Source: Paracoccaceae bacterium
GTDB lineage: Bacteria > Pseudomonadota > Alphaproteobacteria > Rhodobacterales > Rhodobacteraceae
Direction: 5' to 3'
Length of the DNA stretch: 64,000 nt
Assembly (NCBI GenBank): GCA_022763485.1
Contig: JALEGX010000011.1
Coordinates: 19,807-83,806 of the forward strand
The notes under the pieces are model-generated. The model worked only from the letters and a program-made list of their open reading frames with translations, searched no databases and was not told the origin of the DNA. The position numbers were made by a program, and so were the translations under genes. This document shows, piece by piece, positions 7,914-17,120 of the stretch. Each line of letters begins with the position of its first letter. The first letter of the stretch is position 1.

Positions 7914-9296
7914 TTATCCCGTTACCTTCTTCAGGTGATAGGATTTCGGACGCGTCAGGTTGTGATAGCCGATGACCGACAGCCCGCCGCCGCGCCCGGT
8001 GTTCTTGCAGCCGGTCCAGCACAAGCCCGGATCCAGGTAATCGGCCCGGTTCATAAACACGGTGCCGGTCTCGATCTGATCGCCCACGGCGGCGGCGCGC
8101 GCCACGTCCTGCGTCCACAGGCTGGCGGTCAGGCCGAACTCGCTGTCGTTCATCAGGGCGATCGCCTCGGCGTCATCCTTGACCTTCATGATCCCCACCA
8201 CCGGGCCAAAGCTCTCATCCCGCATGACCCGCATGTCATGGGTGACATTGGTCAGGATCTGCGGCGTCAGATAGGCGCCCCCGTCATCCGCGTCCATCGT
8301 GTCGATATGGGCCACGGCGCCCGCCTCGACGGCTTCGGCGATCTGCGCGCGCACCTCCTGCGCAAAGCGCACATTGGCCATCGGGCCCAGTGTGGTCTCC
8401 GGATCCAGCGGATTGCCCAGCGTGTAGCCGTTCACAATGGCCACCGCCTTTTCCACGAAGGCGTCATACAGGCTTTCATGCACATAGATCCGCTCGATGC
8501 CACAGCAGCACTGGCCCGCGTTGAACATCGCCCCGTCGATCAGCGTGTCGACGGCGGCGTCCAGATCGGCATCCTCCATGACATAGCCCGGATCCTTGCC
8601 GCCCAGCTCGGTGCCGACCCCGGTAAAGGTGCCCGCGGCGGCGCGTTCCATCGCCTGACCCCCGCCCACGGACCCGGTGAAGTTGACGAAGTCGAAGGCC
8701 TTGCGCGCAATCAGCTCCGAGGTGGTGTCATGATCCAGAAACAGGTTCTGGAACACCTCCTGCGGCACCCCCGCCGCATGGAAGGCCGCCGCCATCCGTT
8801 CACCCACCAGCAGGGTCTGGGTGGCATGTTTCAGCACCACCGCATTGCCGGCGATCAGCGCCGGCGCCACGGTGTTGATCGCGGTCATATAGGGGTAGTT
8901 CCAGGGCGCCACCACAAAGACCACCCCATGCGGCACCCGCTTGATGTAGCGCCTGAAGGTCGCGTCCTCGCCCACTTCGATATCGGCCAGGCTCTCTTCG
9001 GCAATTGCCGCCATGTGGCTGGCGCGCTCGTTGAAGCCGCCGAACTCGCCGCCATAGCGCACCGGGCGGCCCATCATCTGGGCCAGCTCCGGCACGATCT
9101 CGTCGTTCATCGCGCCCACCGCCGCGACGCCCGCCATCACCAGCGCGCTGCGCTCGGCCAGCGGCCGTGCCGCCCAGGCGGCCTGGGCCGCGCGGGCCCG
9201 CTGGGCGGCCTCGAAGGCCGCCTCGCGCGACAGCACCTCGCGTTCGGCAAAAACCGATCCGTCGATCGGTGAGATACATTTCAGGGTCTGGCCCAT
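7914..9296 (-). CDS. NAD(P)-dependent aldehyde dehydrogenase
   Basis: The protein of 460 residues carries the aldehyde dehydrogenase motifs in order: VVAPWNYPY (cofactor region), FTGSVGGGQAM (Rossmann loop), ELGGKDPGYV (catalytic Glu), GQCCCGIERIYV (catalytic Cys) and a late ESFGPVVGI. Start ATG 9296 (MGQTLKCISPIDG) is chosen over the tracked start at 9446 because the first 50 residues of the long form look non-coding. It lies between the glutamine-synthetase-like ligase and the alcohol dehydrogenase genes, fitting stepwise oxidation of an alcohol to an acid, possibly on a gamma-glutamylated intermediate. Confidence 0.9.
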   Translation of the reverse strand: MGQTLKCISPIDGSVFAEREVLSREAAFEAAQRARAAQAAWAARPLAERSALVMAGVAAVGAMNDEIVPELAQMMGRPVRYGGEFGGFNERASHMAAIAEESLADIEVGEDATFRRYIKRVPHGVVFVVAPWNYPYMTAINTVAPALIAGNAVVLKHATQTLLVGERMAAAFHAAGVPQEVFQNLFLDHDTTSELIARKAFDFVNFTGSVGGGQAMERAAAGTFTGVGTELGGKDPGYVMEDADLDAAVDTLIDGAMFNAGQCCCGIERIYVHESLYDAFVEKAVAIVNGYTLGNPLDPETTLGPMANVRFAQEVRAQIAEAVEAGAVAHIDTMDADDGGAYLTPQILTNVTHDMRVMRDESFGPVVGIMKVKDDAEAIALMNDSEFGLTASLWTQDVARAAAVGDQIETGTVFMNRADYLDPGLCWTGCKNTGRGGGLSVIGYHNLTRPKSYHLKKVTG

Positions 9297-9442
9297 GCCA
9301 TCAACTCCACATTTCCAAACCAGAGGCGGCGCCCCTGTCTTCTTCTCGTTCCAAATACTCCGGGGTGCCGCCAGCGGTCGCCAGTGCTTCGCCTGTGGTG
9401 CGCGCACCAATGGTGACCGGCTGGCGCCGCACCCCGTCCGCG

Positions 9443-10792
9443 TCACGCCCGCTCAAACCCGCGCGCGATCTCATAGTCGGTGACCACGCGGTTGAACTCC
9501 TCGATTTCCCATTCGGCGGCGCGGGCGTAATGGGCCACCACCTCCTCGCCCAAGGCCGCCTTCAGCATGTCCGACCCCAGCAGCGCCTCGCGCGCCTCGG
9601 CCAGGGTGCGGGGGATATGGCGCTTGTCGTCGTCGGCATAGGCATCCCCGGCAAAGACCGCGGGCAGCTCCAGCTGCTCCTCGATCCCCTTCAGCCCGGC
9701 CGCCAGCATCACCGCCTGCGCCAGATAGGGGTTCATGTCGGCGCCCGGCACCCGGCATTCCACCCGCACGCCCCGGGTGTCTTCCCCGCACAGGCGGAAG
9801 GCCGCGGTGCGGTTGTCCACCGACCAGACCACCTGCGTCGGCGCAAAGCTGCCCTTGGCAAAGCGCTTGTAGCTGTTGATGTAGGGGGCCATGAAATAGG
9901 TGTATTCGGCGGCATAGGTCATCAGCCCGGCCATGTAGTGATCCATCAGCCGCGACTTGCCGTGCGGCCGGTCGGGATCGAAAAACGCATTGGCCCCGTC
10001 CCGCCACAGCGACTGGTGCACATGGCTGGCCGAGCCGACCCGGTCCTGATGCCACTTGGGCAGGAAGGACGCCGCCACCCCGTGCTGATGGGCGATCTCC
10101 TTCACCCCGTGTTTGGCCAGCGTGTGGTGATCGGCGCAGGCCAGCGCCTCGGCATACTTCAGGTTCAGCTCTTCCTGACCGGCCTCGGCCTCGCCTTTCG
10201 AGCCTTCGACCGGCAGGCCCATGGCCCGCAGGTGATTGCGGATCGGACGCATCACGTATTCTTCCTTGGAGGTCTGGAAGATGTGATAATCCTCGTTGTA
10301 ATTGGAAATCGGTTTCAGCGCGAAGCCGCCCCGGGCGATCTCATCCGCCGTCCCCTGAAACAGGAAGAACTCCAGCTCGGTCGCCATCACCGGGGTCAGG
10401 CCCAGCTCCTGCGCGCGGGCGATCTGGCGCTTCAGCATTTCGCGCGGCGCATGGGGCACCGGCGCATGGCTGTGGTGGTCCAGCACGTCACACAGGCACA
10501 TCGCGGTGCCCTCAAGCCACGGCACCGGCCGCAGCGTCGACAGGTCCGGCTTCATCACATAGTCGCCATAGCCCCGTTCCCAGCTGGTCGAGGCATAGCC
10601 GTCAGGCGTCGCCATCTCCAGATCCGTGGCCAGCAGGTAATTGCAGCAATGCGTCTCGCCCTCGGCCATCTCCAGAAAGGCCTCGGCATGGAAGCGCTTC
10701 CCCATCAGGCGTCCCTGCATGTCCACGATACAGGCCAGCACCGTGTCAATCTGGCCAGATGCCACTTGCGTTTCGAGCTCTTGAAGATTCAT
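9443..10792 (-). CDS. Glutamine synthetase-like gamma-glutamyl-amine ligase (PuuA/GlnT type)
   Basis: The 449-residue protein is a glutamine synthetase family member: ATELEFFLF (metal ligands), HQHGVAASFLPKW, GSASHVHQSLW and NRTAAFRLC near the active site. Its length and short N-terminal domain match the gamma-glutamylating enzymes (gamma-glutamylputrescine synthetase, GlnT, IpuC) rather than GlnA. Start ATG 10792 (MNLQELETQVASG) is preferred; the ORF track extension runs into the neighbouring TRAP gene. The predicted role is ATP-dependent coupling of glutamate to an amine substrate. The context of TRAP importer, ALDH, ADH and amidohydrolase supports this. Confidence 0.85.
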   Translation of the reverse strand: MNLQELETQVASGQIDTVLACIVDMQGRLMGKRFHAEAFLEMAEGETHCCNYLLATDLEMATPDGYASTSWERGYGDYVMKPDLSTLRPVPWLEGTAMCLCDVLDHHSHAPVPHAPREMLKRQIARAQELGLTPVMATELEFFLFQGTADEIARGGFALKPISNYNEDYHIFQTSKEEYVMRPIRNHLRAMGLPVEGSKGEAEAGQEELNLKYAEALACADHHTLAKHGVKEIAHQHGVAASFLPKWHQDRVGSASHVHQSLWRDGANAFFDPDRPHGKSRLMDHYMAGLMTYAAEYTYFMAPYINSYKRFAKGSFAPTQVVWSVDNRTAAFRLCGEDTRGVRVECRVPGADMNPYLAQAVMLAAGLKGIEEQLELPAVFAGDAYADDDKRHIPRTLAEAREALLGSDMLKAALGEEVVAHYARAAEWEIEEFNRVVTDYEIARGFERA

Positions 10793-10804
10793 GTCGCCTC
10801 CCCG

Positions 10805-10835
10805 AAAAAACGCGGGGAAGGCTCCCCTCCCCGCG
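10805..10835 (-). terminator. Intrinsic terminator/attenuator after the second dctP
   Basis: Read on the minus strand, a G+C stem (CGCGGGGA paired with TCCCCGCG) is followed by six T residues, the classical form of a factor-independent terminator. It lies between dctP (stop 10852) and the ligase gene (start 10792), so it should lower expression of the three downstream enzyme genes relative to the transporter. Confidence 0.65.
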
Positions 10836-10851
10836 CGATAGTTGGATGTGA

Positions 10852-11886
10852 TCAGCCGTAGCGATACGGCCGGCCGGCCTTTTGCATGTCCGCGTTGTAC
10901 TTGCGGAAGATCTCGACCACCTTGGCCTGCACCGGGCCTTCGGCGGCGATTTCGTCCCAGAAGGCCACGGCGGCGTTTTCCACCTGCGCCCATTCTTCGT
11001 CCGGGATCGAGGTCAGCTGCATCTTGGTGCCATTGACCCGCAGGTTGGCTTCGCCGCCCCAATACCACCACTGGCGATAATAGTGCGACTGGTCACAGCA
11101 GACGCGGAACAGCGTTTGCAGGTCTTCCGGCAGCTCGTTCCAACGGTCCATATTGGCAAAGAACGAACCCGCCCAGGCGCCCGAGATGTTGTTGGTCAGG
11201 AAGTAGTTGGTCACATCCGCCCAGCCGACAGTGTAATCCTCGGTGATGCCCGACCATGCGATGCCGTCCAGCTCGCCGGTCTGCACCGCAACTTCGATGT
11301 CTTCCCACGGCAGGGTGACCGGCACCACGCCGAACTGGCTCAGGAAGCGGCCCGCGGTCGGGAAGGTGAAGACGCGCTTGCCCTTGAGGTCGGCCAGGCT
11401 GCGGATCGGATCCTTGGTGGCAAAGTGGCAGGGGTCCCAGGACCCGGCCGAGATGTGCTTCACGCCGACGGCGGAATACTGTTCGTCCCAGATCTCGTTC
11501 AGGCCGTATTGGTTGAACAGCACCGGCACATCCAGCGAATAGCGCGAGGCGAAGGGGAAGTAGCCGCCGAACACCGTCACATCGGTGGGCGAGGCCATCG
11601 AGTCGTCATCCGACTGCACCGCGTCGATGGTGCCGCGCTGCATCGCACGGAACAGCTCACCGGTGGGCACCAGCTGGTCGGCATAGAACAGTTCGATCTG
11701 CATGCGGTCGCCTGCGATCTTGTTGAACATTTCGATGGCGGGATCGATCACATGGGCCGCCAGCGCCGGACCGGCATAGGTCTGCATGCGCCACTTGATG
11801 GTGCTCTGCGCGATGGCCGGTGTGGCCAGCGGGGCGGCGACGGCGCCCACGGCAGCGGTTGATAAAAACTTACGTCTTGTCGTCAT
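10852..11886 (-). CDS. dctP: TRAP transporter solute-binding protein with twin-arginine signal
   Basis: The 344-residue DctP-family receptor starts MTTRRKFLSTAAVGAVAAP, which has a twin-arginine motif, so export may be through Tat rather than Sec. Family features follow, including KGKRVFTFPTAGRFLSQFG in the substrate-binding region. This subgroup (TakP-like, with WRMQTYAGP after the signal) often binds keto acids or amino-acid-like ligands; that is family knowledge, not proof. It belongs with the DctQ and DctM genes at 11949-13846. AGGAGG precedes the start. Confidence 0.9.
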   Translation of the reverse strand: MTTRRKFLSTAAVGAVAAPLATPAIAQSTIKWRMQTYAGPALAAHVIDPAIEMFNKIAGDRMQIELFYADQLVPTGELFRAMQRGTIDAVQSDDDSMASPTDVTVFGGYFPFASRYSLDVPVLFNQYGLNEIWDEQYSAVGVKHISAGSWDPCHFATKDPIRSLADLKGKRVFTFPTAGRFLSQFGVVPVTLPWEDIEVAVQTGELDGIAWSGITEDYTVGWADVTNYFLTNNISGAWAGSFFANMDRWNELPEDLQTLFRVCCDQSHYYRQWWYWGGEANLRVNGTKMQLTSIPDEEWAQVENAAVAFWDEIAAEGPVQAKVVEIFRKYNADMQKAGRPYRYG

Positions 11887-11948
11887 TATTACCTCCTGTT
11901 GAAGTTTGTTCAGTCAGCGGTCGGGATCGGGCCTTTGAGGCCTTCTTG

Positions 11949-13268
11949 TTAATTTCCGTAAACGTATTGGGGCAGCCACAGCGCCAGGTCGGGGAAGGCC
12001 ATGACGATGGCCAGCGCCGCGACCATGACCCCCACGAAGGGGATGATGGAGCGATAGATGTCGGTCAGGCTGATCTCTGGCGGAGCCATGGCCTTCATCA
12101 GGAACAGGTTGTAGCCGAAGGGCGGCGTCATATAGGCGATCTGCGTGGTGATCGTGTAGAGCACGCCATACCAGATCAGATCGAAGCCCAGCGTCCCCAC
12201 CAGCGGCACATACAGCGGTGCGACGATGACCAGCATGGCGGTGTCGTCCAGGAAAGTCCCCATCAGGATGAAGCTGAGCTGCATCAGGATCAGGATCACC
12301 CAGGGGCTGAGGCCCAGCTGTTCGGTGAACAGGTTGTCGATGGCCTTGACCGCGCCCAGCCCGTCGAACACCGCGCCGAACCCCAGCGCCGCCAGGATGA
12401 TCCACATGAACATGCAGGAAATCGCCAGCGTCTGCTTGGTGCAGGTGTGCAGCACCTTCCAGCTCATCCGGCGCTTCAGCACCGAGGCAAAGAGCGCCGC
12501 CAGCGCGCCGATGGCCGAGCTTTCCACCAGCGAGGTCCAGCCGTTGACGAAGGGCACCATCATGGCGGCAAAAATCGCCAGCGGCAGGACACCCGCCCAC
12601 AGCAGCTGGCGTTTCTCTGCCGGGGTCACCTCATCCAGATCATCGGCCACCGGGCCCAGCTCGGGGCGCAGGCGGCAGCGGATCCAGATGTAGACGATGA
12701 ACATCGTGGCCATCATCAGCCCCGGGATGATCCCGGCCAGCCACAGCTGGCCCACCGGCTGACGGGCAATCATCGCATAAAGCACCAGCACCACCGAAGG
12801 CGGCACCAGAATGCCCAGCGACGACCCCGCCTGGATGACGCCGGTCACCATGATCTTGTCATAGCCGCGCCGCAGCAGTTCAGGCAGCGCGATGGTGGCG
12901 CCGATGGCCATGCCCGCAACGCTCAGCCCGTTCATCGCCGAAATCAGCACCATCAATCCGATGGTGCCCATCGCCAGCCCGCCGTTCACATTGCCGAACC
13001 AGACATGGAACATGCGGTACAGATCATCGGCCAGCCGGCTTTCGCTGAGCACGTAACCCATGAAGATGAACATCGGCAGGGTCAGCAGCGGATACCATTT
13101 CATCAGCTTCATCGCCGCCGAAAACGGGATGTCCTGACCGCCGGTGCCCCACAGCGCCAGCGCCGCGATGGCCGCAATGGCCCCGATCGCGCCAAAGACC
13201 CGCTGCCCGGTAAAGAGCATCAGCATCATCGACGCGAACATGAAGAGAGCGATATGTTCCTGGCTCAT
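11949..13268 (-). CDS. dctM: TRAP transporter large permease (DctM family)
   Basis: The 439-residue protein has about 12 hydrophobic segments and DctM signatures such as MNGLSVAGMAIGATIALPEL and VIQAGSSLGILVPPSV. Start ATG 13268 (MSQEHIALFMFASMM) overlaps the dctQ stop by 4 bp, so the two are translationally coupled. The ORF track start at 13400 lies inside dctQ and is rejected. It transports the ligand of the Tat-type receptor encoded next. Confidence 0.92.
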   Translation of the reverse strand: MSQEHIALFMFASMMLMLFTGQRVFGAIGAIAAIAALALWGTGGQDIPFSAAMKLMKWYPLLTLPMFIFMGYVLSESRLADDLYRMFHVWFGNVNGGLAMGTIGLMVLISAMNGLSVAGMAIGATIALPELLRRGYDKIMVTGVIQAGSSLGILVPPSVVLVLYAMIARQPVGQLWLAGIIPGLMMATMFIVYIWIRCRLRPELGPVADDLDEVTPAEKRQLLWAGVLPLAIFAAMMVPFVNGWTSLVESSAIGALAALFASVLKRRMSWKVLHTCTKQTLAISCMFMWIILAALGFGAVFDGLGAVKAIDNLFTEQLGLSPWVILILMQLSFILMGTFLDDTAMLVIVAPLYVPLVGTLGFDLIWYGVLYTITTQIAYMTPPFGYNLFLMKAMAPPEISLTDIYRSIIPFVGVMVAALAIVMAFPDLALWLPQYVYGN

Positions 13269-13846
13269 AGCTTCGGCTCCGGAATGTCTTGTCCCAGCGC
13301 GCGCGCCAGATCTTTCACCAGTTCTGCAAGGACCTGCAGCAGCATCAGGAACAGCCCGACGATCATGATCGTCTTGACCGGCCAGATATAGGGACGCCAC
13401 GCGGTCGAGGACCGTTCCATCCGGCCGATCTCTTCACTGCCGGTGATCAGCCCGGTGAAGAACTCGATCGGGGCGGTGCCCCAATAGCCCAGCGAATAGG
13501 CGGTGGATCCCAGCGCGCCATAGAGCAGCACCCCAAGATAGAAGATCAGGAACAGCGCGGTCAGGCAGTCGATGGCGGATTTGCGGCGCAGCGACCAGCC
13601 GCCATAAAACAGGTCCATCCGCACGTTCGACCCCATCAGGATCGAATAGGATCCGCCCAGCATGTAATAGGCGACCATGGCGAACTGCGCCATTTCCAGC
13701 GTCCAGAGCGAGGGCACGAAAAAGGTCTTCGAAATCGACGACCACAGCAAGATGCCCATCAGCGCAAAGACGCCATACATCACCACCAGCCCGATGGCGC
13801 GGCTGATGCGGTCGATGAAACGGGCATAGGCCAGCAGCAGGGTCAT
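13265..13846 (-). CDS. dctQ: TRAP transporter small permease (DctQ family)
   Basis: The 193-residue membrane protein has four hydrophobic helices and the DctQ-like region WTLEMAQFAMVAYYMLGGSY, in which a Glu follows the aromatic residue. It overlaps the upstream amidohydrolase gene by 4 bp and the downstream dctM by 4 bp, which shows a tightly packed operon. The C-terminal tail is longer than that of the first DctQ in this window. Confidence 0.9.
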   Translation of the reverse strand: MTLLLAYARFIDRISRAIGLVVMYGVFALMGILLWSSISKTFFVPSLWTLEMAQFAMVAYYMLGGSYSILMGSNVRMDLFYGGWSLRRKSAIDCLTALFLIFYLGVLLYGALGSTAYSLGYWGTAPIEFFTGLITGSEEIGRMERSSTAWRPYIWPVKTIMIVGLFLMLLQVLAELVKDLARALGQDIPEPKL

Positions 13847-14616
13847 GCAGCCCCCTCCTGTGCCTTGTGGGCGGCAAAGGCCACCTGGATCCAGTCGGCC
13901 AGGAAGGCGCCCATGCGCTCCTGCTGATCGGGGGTCTGGATCAGATCGTTGCGGATCTCGATCATCACGTTCCGCAGCCCGTGCCGCGCGCCCTGCACAT
14001 CCAGCGTATGGGCAACGCCGTCACTGGCGTCATAGGGTTCGTTCATCCGGATGTCATAGGCGGCCCCGGCGGGCTGATGCGCCATCATGGCCTGCGCGAA
14101 ACTCTGGTCTTCACCGTGCAGGATGCCGATCTCCACCGCGCGTTCGCGCCCGTTGAACACGGGCGTGAAGCTGTGCACCGTCACCATCAGCTCCAGCGTC
14201 TCACGATGCGTCTCGATCTGCTGGGTGATGGCGCGTGCAAACGGCCGGTAGACATGATCGGCCCGCAGGTCCCGGTCGGCCTGGCTGAGCCCGGCATTGC
14301 CGGCAATCGCATAGATCTCGCTCTGTTCCGGTATCGCGCTCAGCGCTTCGGGCGGGCGGTTGCAGTCATAGACCAGCCTGGACACCGCCCCTTCGACCAA
14401 AACACTGGGCAGCGCCTGCAGCAGCGCCTGCGCCACCCCCAGCGCACCGGGGTCCCACGCCACATGGCTCTGCACCGCCTCATCAGACAGGCCCAGGTTG
14501 TTCAGGTCTGCGGGGATGCGGTTGGATGCGTGCTCACAGACGATCAGGAATCGTGCCTGACGATCCGTTTGCGTGGTGCGGAACACCTCGCCGAAATCGA
14601 TCTTTTCCATGCTCAT
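13843..14616 (-). CDS. N-formylglutamate amidohydrolase-family hydrolase
   Basis: The 257-residue protein matches the FGase family: LIVCEHASNRIP near the N-terminus (metal ligand His/Glu), VYDCNRPP in the middle, MVTVHSFTPVFNGRER (catalytic His) and VMIEIRNDLI (metal/active-site Glu). The family cleaves amide bonds on the amino group of glutamate or related acyl-amino acids. Start 14616 is chosen; ATG 14637 is also possible, and neither has a clear ribosome site. It is the first gene of the operon opposite rpiR. In this context it may release glutamate from a glutamylated intermediate rather than act in histidine breakdown, since no hut genes are near. Confidence 0.82.
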   Translation of the reverse strand: MSMEKIDFGEVFRTTQTDRQARFLIVCEHASNRIPADLNNLGLSDEAVQSHVAWDPGALGVAQALLQALPSVLVEGAVSRLVYDCNRPPEALSAIPEQSEIYAIAGNAGLSQADRDLRADHVYRPFARAITQQIETHRETLELMVTVHSFTPVFNGRERAVEIGILHGEDQSFAQAMMAHQPAGAAYDIRMNEPYDASDGVAHTLDVQGARHGLRNVMIEIRNDLIQTPDQQERMGAFLADWIQVAFAAHKAQEGAA

Positions 14617-14669
14617 TCTTGATTCTGCGCCCTTCATGCCTGCAGAGGATTTGACAAAAGGATGTCACC

Positions 14670-14728
14670 TGTCAATAATTTTCCAACAAATTTTTGACAC
14701 GCCTGACGCGGCTGTCGAAATTTTGACA
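14670..14728. promoter_or_regulatory. Two dyad operators in the rpiR/amidohydrolase divergent promoter region
   Basis: Two sites share the ends TGTC...GACA. TGTCGAAATTTTGACA at 14713-14728 is a near-perfect 16-bp palindrome. The pair TGTCAA (14670) and TTGACA (14694-14699) brackets a 30-bp AT-rich dyad. Both lie between the divergent starts at 14616 and 14754, where an RpiR repressor would act on its own gene and on the catabolic operon. Confidence 0.5.
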
Positions 14729-14753
14729 GGAAGACAAGGAAGGGCGTTGAAAC

Positions 14754-15608
14754 ATGACGGTATCCGACAGGCTGATTGAACATCGGGACAAGATGACACC
14801 GACAGAGCGTCAGCTGCTGAATGCCTTGCTGGACGACTATCCGATTGTCGGGCTGGGCAGCATTACCGAGCTTGCAAGCGCTGCATCGGTGTCCACCACG
14901 ACGGTGGCGCGGATGTTGCAGAAGACCGGGTTCGACGGGTTTCCGCAGTTCCAGGCCGCCCTGCGGGCCGAGCTGAAGCAAATGATCTCGGACCCGATTT
15001 CCAAGCGCAACCTTTGGAAGAACGATCTGCCAGAGGAGCACATTCTGAACCGCTACTCCCGGCAGGGTCTGCAGAACCAGCAGCGCACCCTGGATGAGCT
15101 GGACCCGGTGGATTTCGACCAGCTCTGCACGCTGCTTAGCGATCCCGATCGCACCATCTTTGTTGCGGGGGGGCGGATCACTGGCACCCTGGCACATTAT
15201 CTGTTTCTGCATCTCCAGATGATCCGCCCGCAGGTGCGGCTGGTGGCCAGCGGTGGCATGGCGATGCATGACCTGCTGGACGTGCAGGAAAATGACGTGG
15301 TGGTGATCTTCGATGTGCGCCGTTACGAAAACACCACCCTTCAGCTGGCGCAGATGTGCCGGGACAAGGGCGCTCAGGTGGTGCTGTTCACCGACCAGTG
15401 GCGCTCGCCCGTGCACCGGATCGCCAGCCTGACCTTCTCGGCCCGGATCGCGGTGCCCTCTGCCTGGGACAGCTGCCTGCCGCTTCTGATGCTGATCGAA
15501 TGCACCATCGCCGCGGTGCAGGAAAACCTGTGGGAAATGGTCAAGGACCGCACCGACGCGCTGGAAGAGGCCTTCAACCAGAGCAAGCTGTTCCGCAAGT
15601 TCATATAG
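14754..15608 (+). CDS. RpiR-family transcriptional regulator (HTH plus SIS domain)
   Basis: The 284-residue protein has an N-terminal RpiR helix-turn-helix (GSITELASAASVSTTTVARML, about residues 36-56) and a C-terminal SIS domain (about 120-260). SIS domains usually bind phosphosugars or related small ligands. A GGAAGGGCG stretch lies 8-16 bp upstream of ATG 14754. It is divergent from the amidohydrolase-TRAP-ligase operon with palindromic sites in the gap, so it most likely represses or activates that operon. Confidence 0.87.
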   Translation: MTVSDRLIEHRDKMTPTERQLLNALLDDYPIVGLGSITELASAASVSTTTVARMLQKTGFDGFPQFQAALRAELKQMISDPISKRNLWKNDLPEEHILNRYSRQGLQNQQRTLDELDPVDFDQLCTLLSDPDRTIFVAGGRITGTLAHYLFLHLQMIRPQVRLVASGGMAMHDLLDVQENDVVVIFDVRRYENTTLQLAQMCRDKGAQVVLFTDQWRSPVHRIASLTFSARIAVPSAWDSCLPLLMLIECTIAAVQENLWEMVKDRTDALEEAFNQSKLFRKFI

Positions 15609-15932
15609 GTGGGGGGATCGCTACGGGGCCCCCTCCCCTGCCCGCTTGAAATCTGGCATCGGTCGGTCGGGTCTGCGCGCTGACCGATGCGTCATCGAAG
15701 CAATCGGGCCGTTCGCGGCGTGGGTGTTCCCTGCCCACCCCATAGCCGCATTTGGCCGCTCGGTGCTTCCACAACCCCCCTAACACGGCTCTAATCCAGC
15801 TGTTCCGCGCAGGCGCCGCGCCTGGACGGCGACAGTTTTTCCTTGCACGAATCCGGCGATTTGGACAATAGTCACGAAAAAGAGGCAATAAACGCCAAAT
15901 TCCGTGAACACGGAGTGCAAGTCAGAGAGCAG
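15609..15932. promoter_or_regulatory. Intergenic region upstream of repA (promoter/operator region)
   Basis: This 324-bp stretch holds no gene. It contains an 8-bp inverted repeat CATCGGTC/GACCGATG (15657-15664 and 15682-15689), which could end the rpiR transcript. A compact dyad CAGGCG-CCG-CGCCTG lies at 15810-15824, a plausible RepA operator about 110 bp upstream of the chosen start. No parS consensus GTT-N4-GC-N4-AAC is seen here. Confidence 0.4.
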
Positions 15933-17120
15933 ATGGACAACATCGATCCCCATGAAGACCTCAACGAGGTCATCCGTCAACACGCAGAGTGGTTGGCGAC
16001 GCAGTTGCATCATCAGCGCGAGAGCCTGTTTCCGCCCGATGCGGCCAAAGCAATGCGCAAGTTCACCTCCGGCGAGGCCGCGGCCCTGCTGGGCGTGAAT
16101 GACTCCTACCTGCGCAAGCTGCATCTGGACGGCAAGGGCCCCTCCCCTGAAATGACGCCCGGCAATCGGCGGATCTATTCGGTCGCGGATATCCAGGAAC
16201 TGCGCGAACTGCTTGAAAAGACAGCTAGAAAACCGGGGGACTACCTGCCCGGACGGCGCGAGGGTGACCACCTGCAGATCATCGGCGTGATGAACTTCAA
16301 GGGCGGCTCGGGCAAGACCACCAGCTCGGCCCATCTGGCGCAGCGGCTGGCGCTCAAGGGCTATCGCGTGCTGGCGATCGATCTGGACCCGCAGGCCTCG
16401 CTGACCGCGCTGCACGGGGTCCAGCCGGAAATTGACCTGGAGGACGGCGGCACGCTGTATGACGCCATCCGCTATGAGGATCCCGCCCCGATCGCTTCGG
16501 TGATCCGCAAGACCTACATTCCGAATCTCGACCTGATTCCGGGCAATCTGGAGCTGATGGAATTTGAGCATGAAACCCCCCGCGCCCTGTCTCAGGGCAA
16601 CGCGGGCCTGTTCTTTTTCCGGGTAAAAGAGGCTCTAACACAGGTCGATTCCGATTATGACGTCGTGGTGATCGACTGCCCGCCGCAGCTGGGCTTTCTC
16701 ACCATGTCGGCGCTGTCGGCCTCCACCGGCGTGCTGGTGACGATCCACCCGGAAATGCTGGACGTGATGTCGATGTCGCAATTCCTGCGCATGACCGCCG
16801 ATCTGATGGACGTGATCGCCGAAAGCGGCGCGGATATGTCCCACGATTGGATGCGCTATCTGTTAACACGTTATGAACCCACCGACGCCCCGCAAAACCG
16901 GATCGTAGCCTTTTTGCGCACCATGTATGGCGACAAGGTGCTGAACGCGCCGATGTTGAAATCCACGGCGATCTCCGATGCGGGGCTGACCAAGCAGACC
17001 CTCTATGAGGTCGAGCGCAGCGCCTTCACCCGGTCCACCTACGACCGGGCCATCGAAAGCCTGAACGCCGTCAATGATGAGATCGCCGATCTGATCCAGA
17101 AGACATGGGGGAGGACATGA
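15933..17120 (+). CDS. repA: Plasmid partitioning ATPase RepA (ParA type)
   Basis: RepA is the ATPase that moves and positions repABC plasmid copies and represses the operon. The 395-residue form starts at ATG 15933 (MDNIDPHEDLNEV), which matches the usual family length; the track's TTG start at 15843 adds 30 residues without an obvious ribosome site. Visible are an N-terminal MerR-like helix-turn-helix (KFTSGEAAALLGVNDSYLRKL), the deviant Walker A (NFKGGSGKTTSSAHLAQ) and Walker B/A' regions (DLDPQASLT, VVIDCPPQLG). It overlaps repB by 4 bp. Confidence 0.95.
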   Translation: MDNIDPHEDLNEVIRQHAEWLATQLHHQRESLFPPDAAKAMRKFTSGEAAALLGVNDSYLRKLHLDGKGPSPEMTPGNRRIYSVADIQELRELLEKTARKPGDYLPGRREGDHLQIIGVMNFKGGSGKTTSSAHLAQRLALKGYRVLAIDLDPQASLTALHGVQPEIDLEDGGTLYDAIRYEDPAPIASVIRKTYIPNLDLIPGNLELMEFEHETPRALSQGNAGLFFFRVKEALTQVDSDYDVVVIDCPPQLGFLTMSALSASTGVLVTIHPEMLDVMSMSQFLRMTADLMDVIAESGADMSHDWMRYLLTRYEPTDAPQNRIVAFLRTMYGDKVLNAPMLKSTAISDAGLTKQTLYEVERSAFTRSTYDRAIESLNAVNDEIADLIQKTWGRT

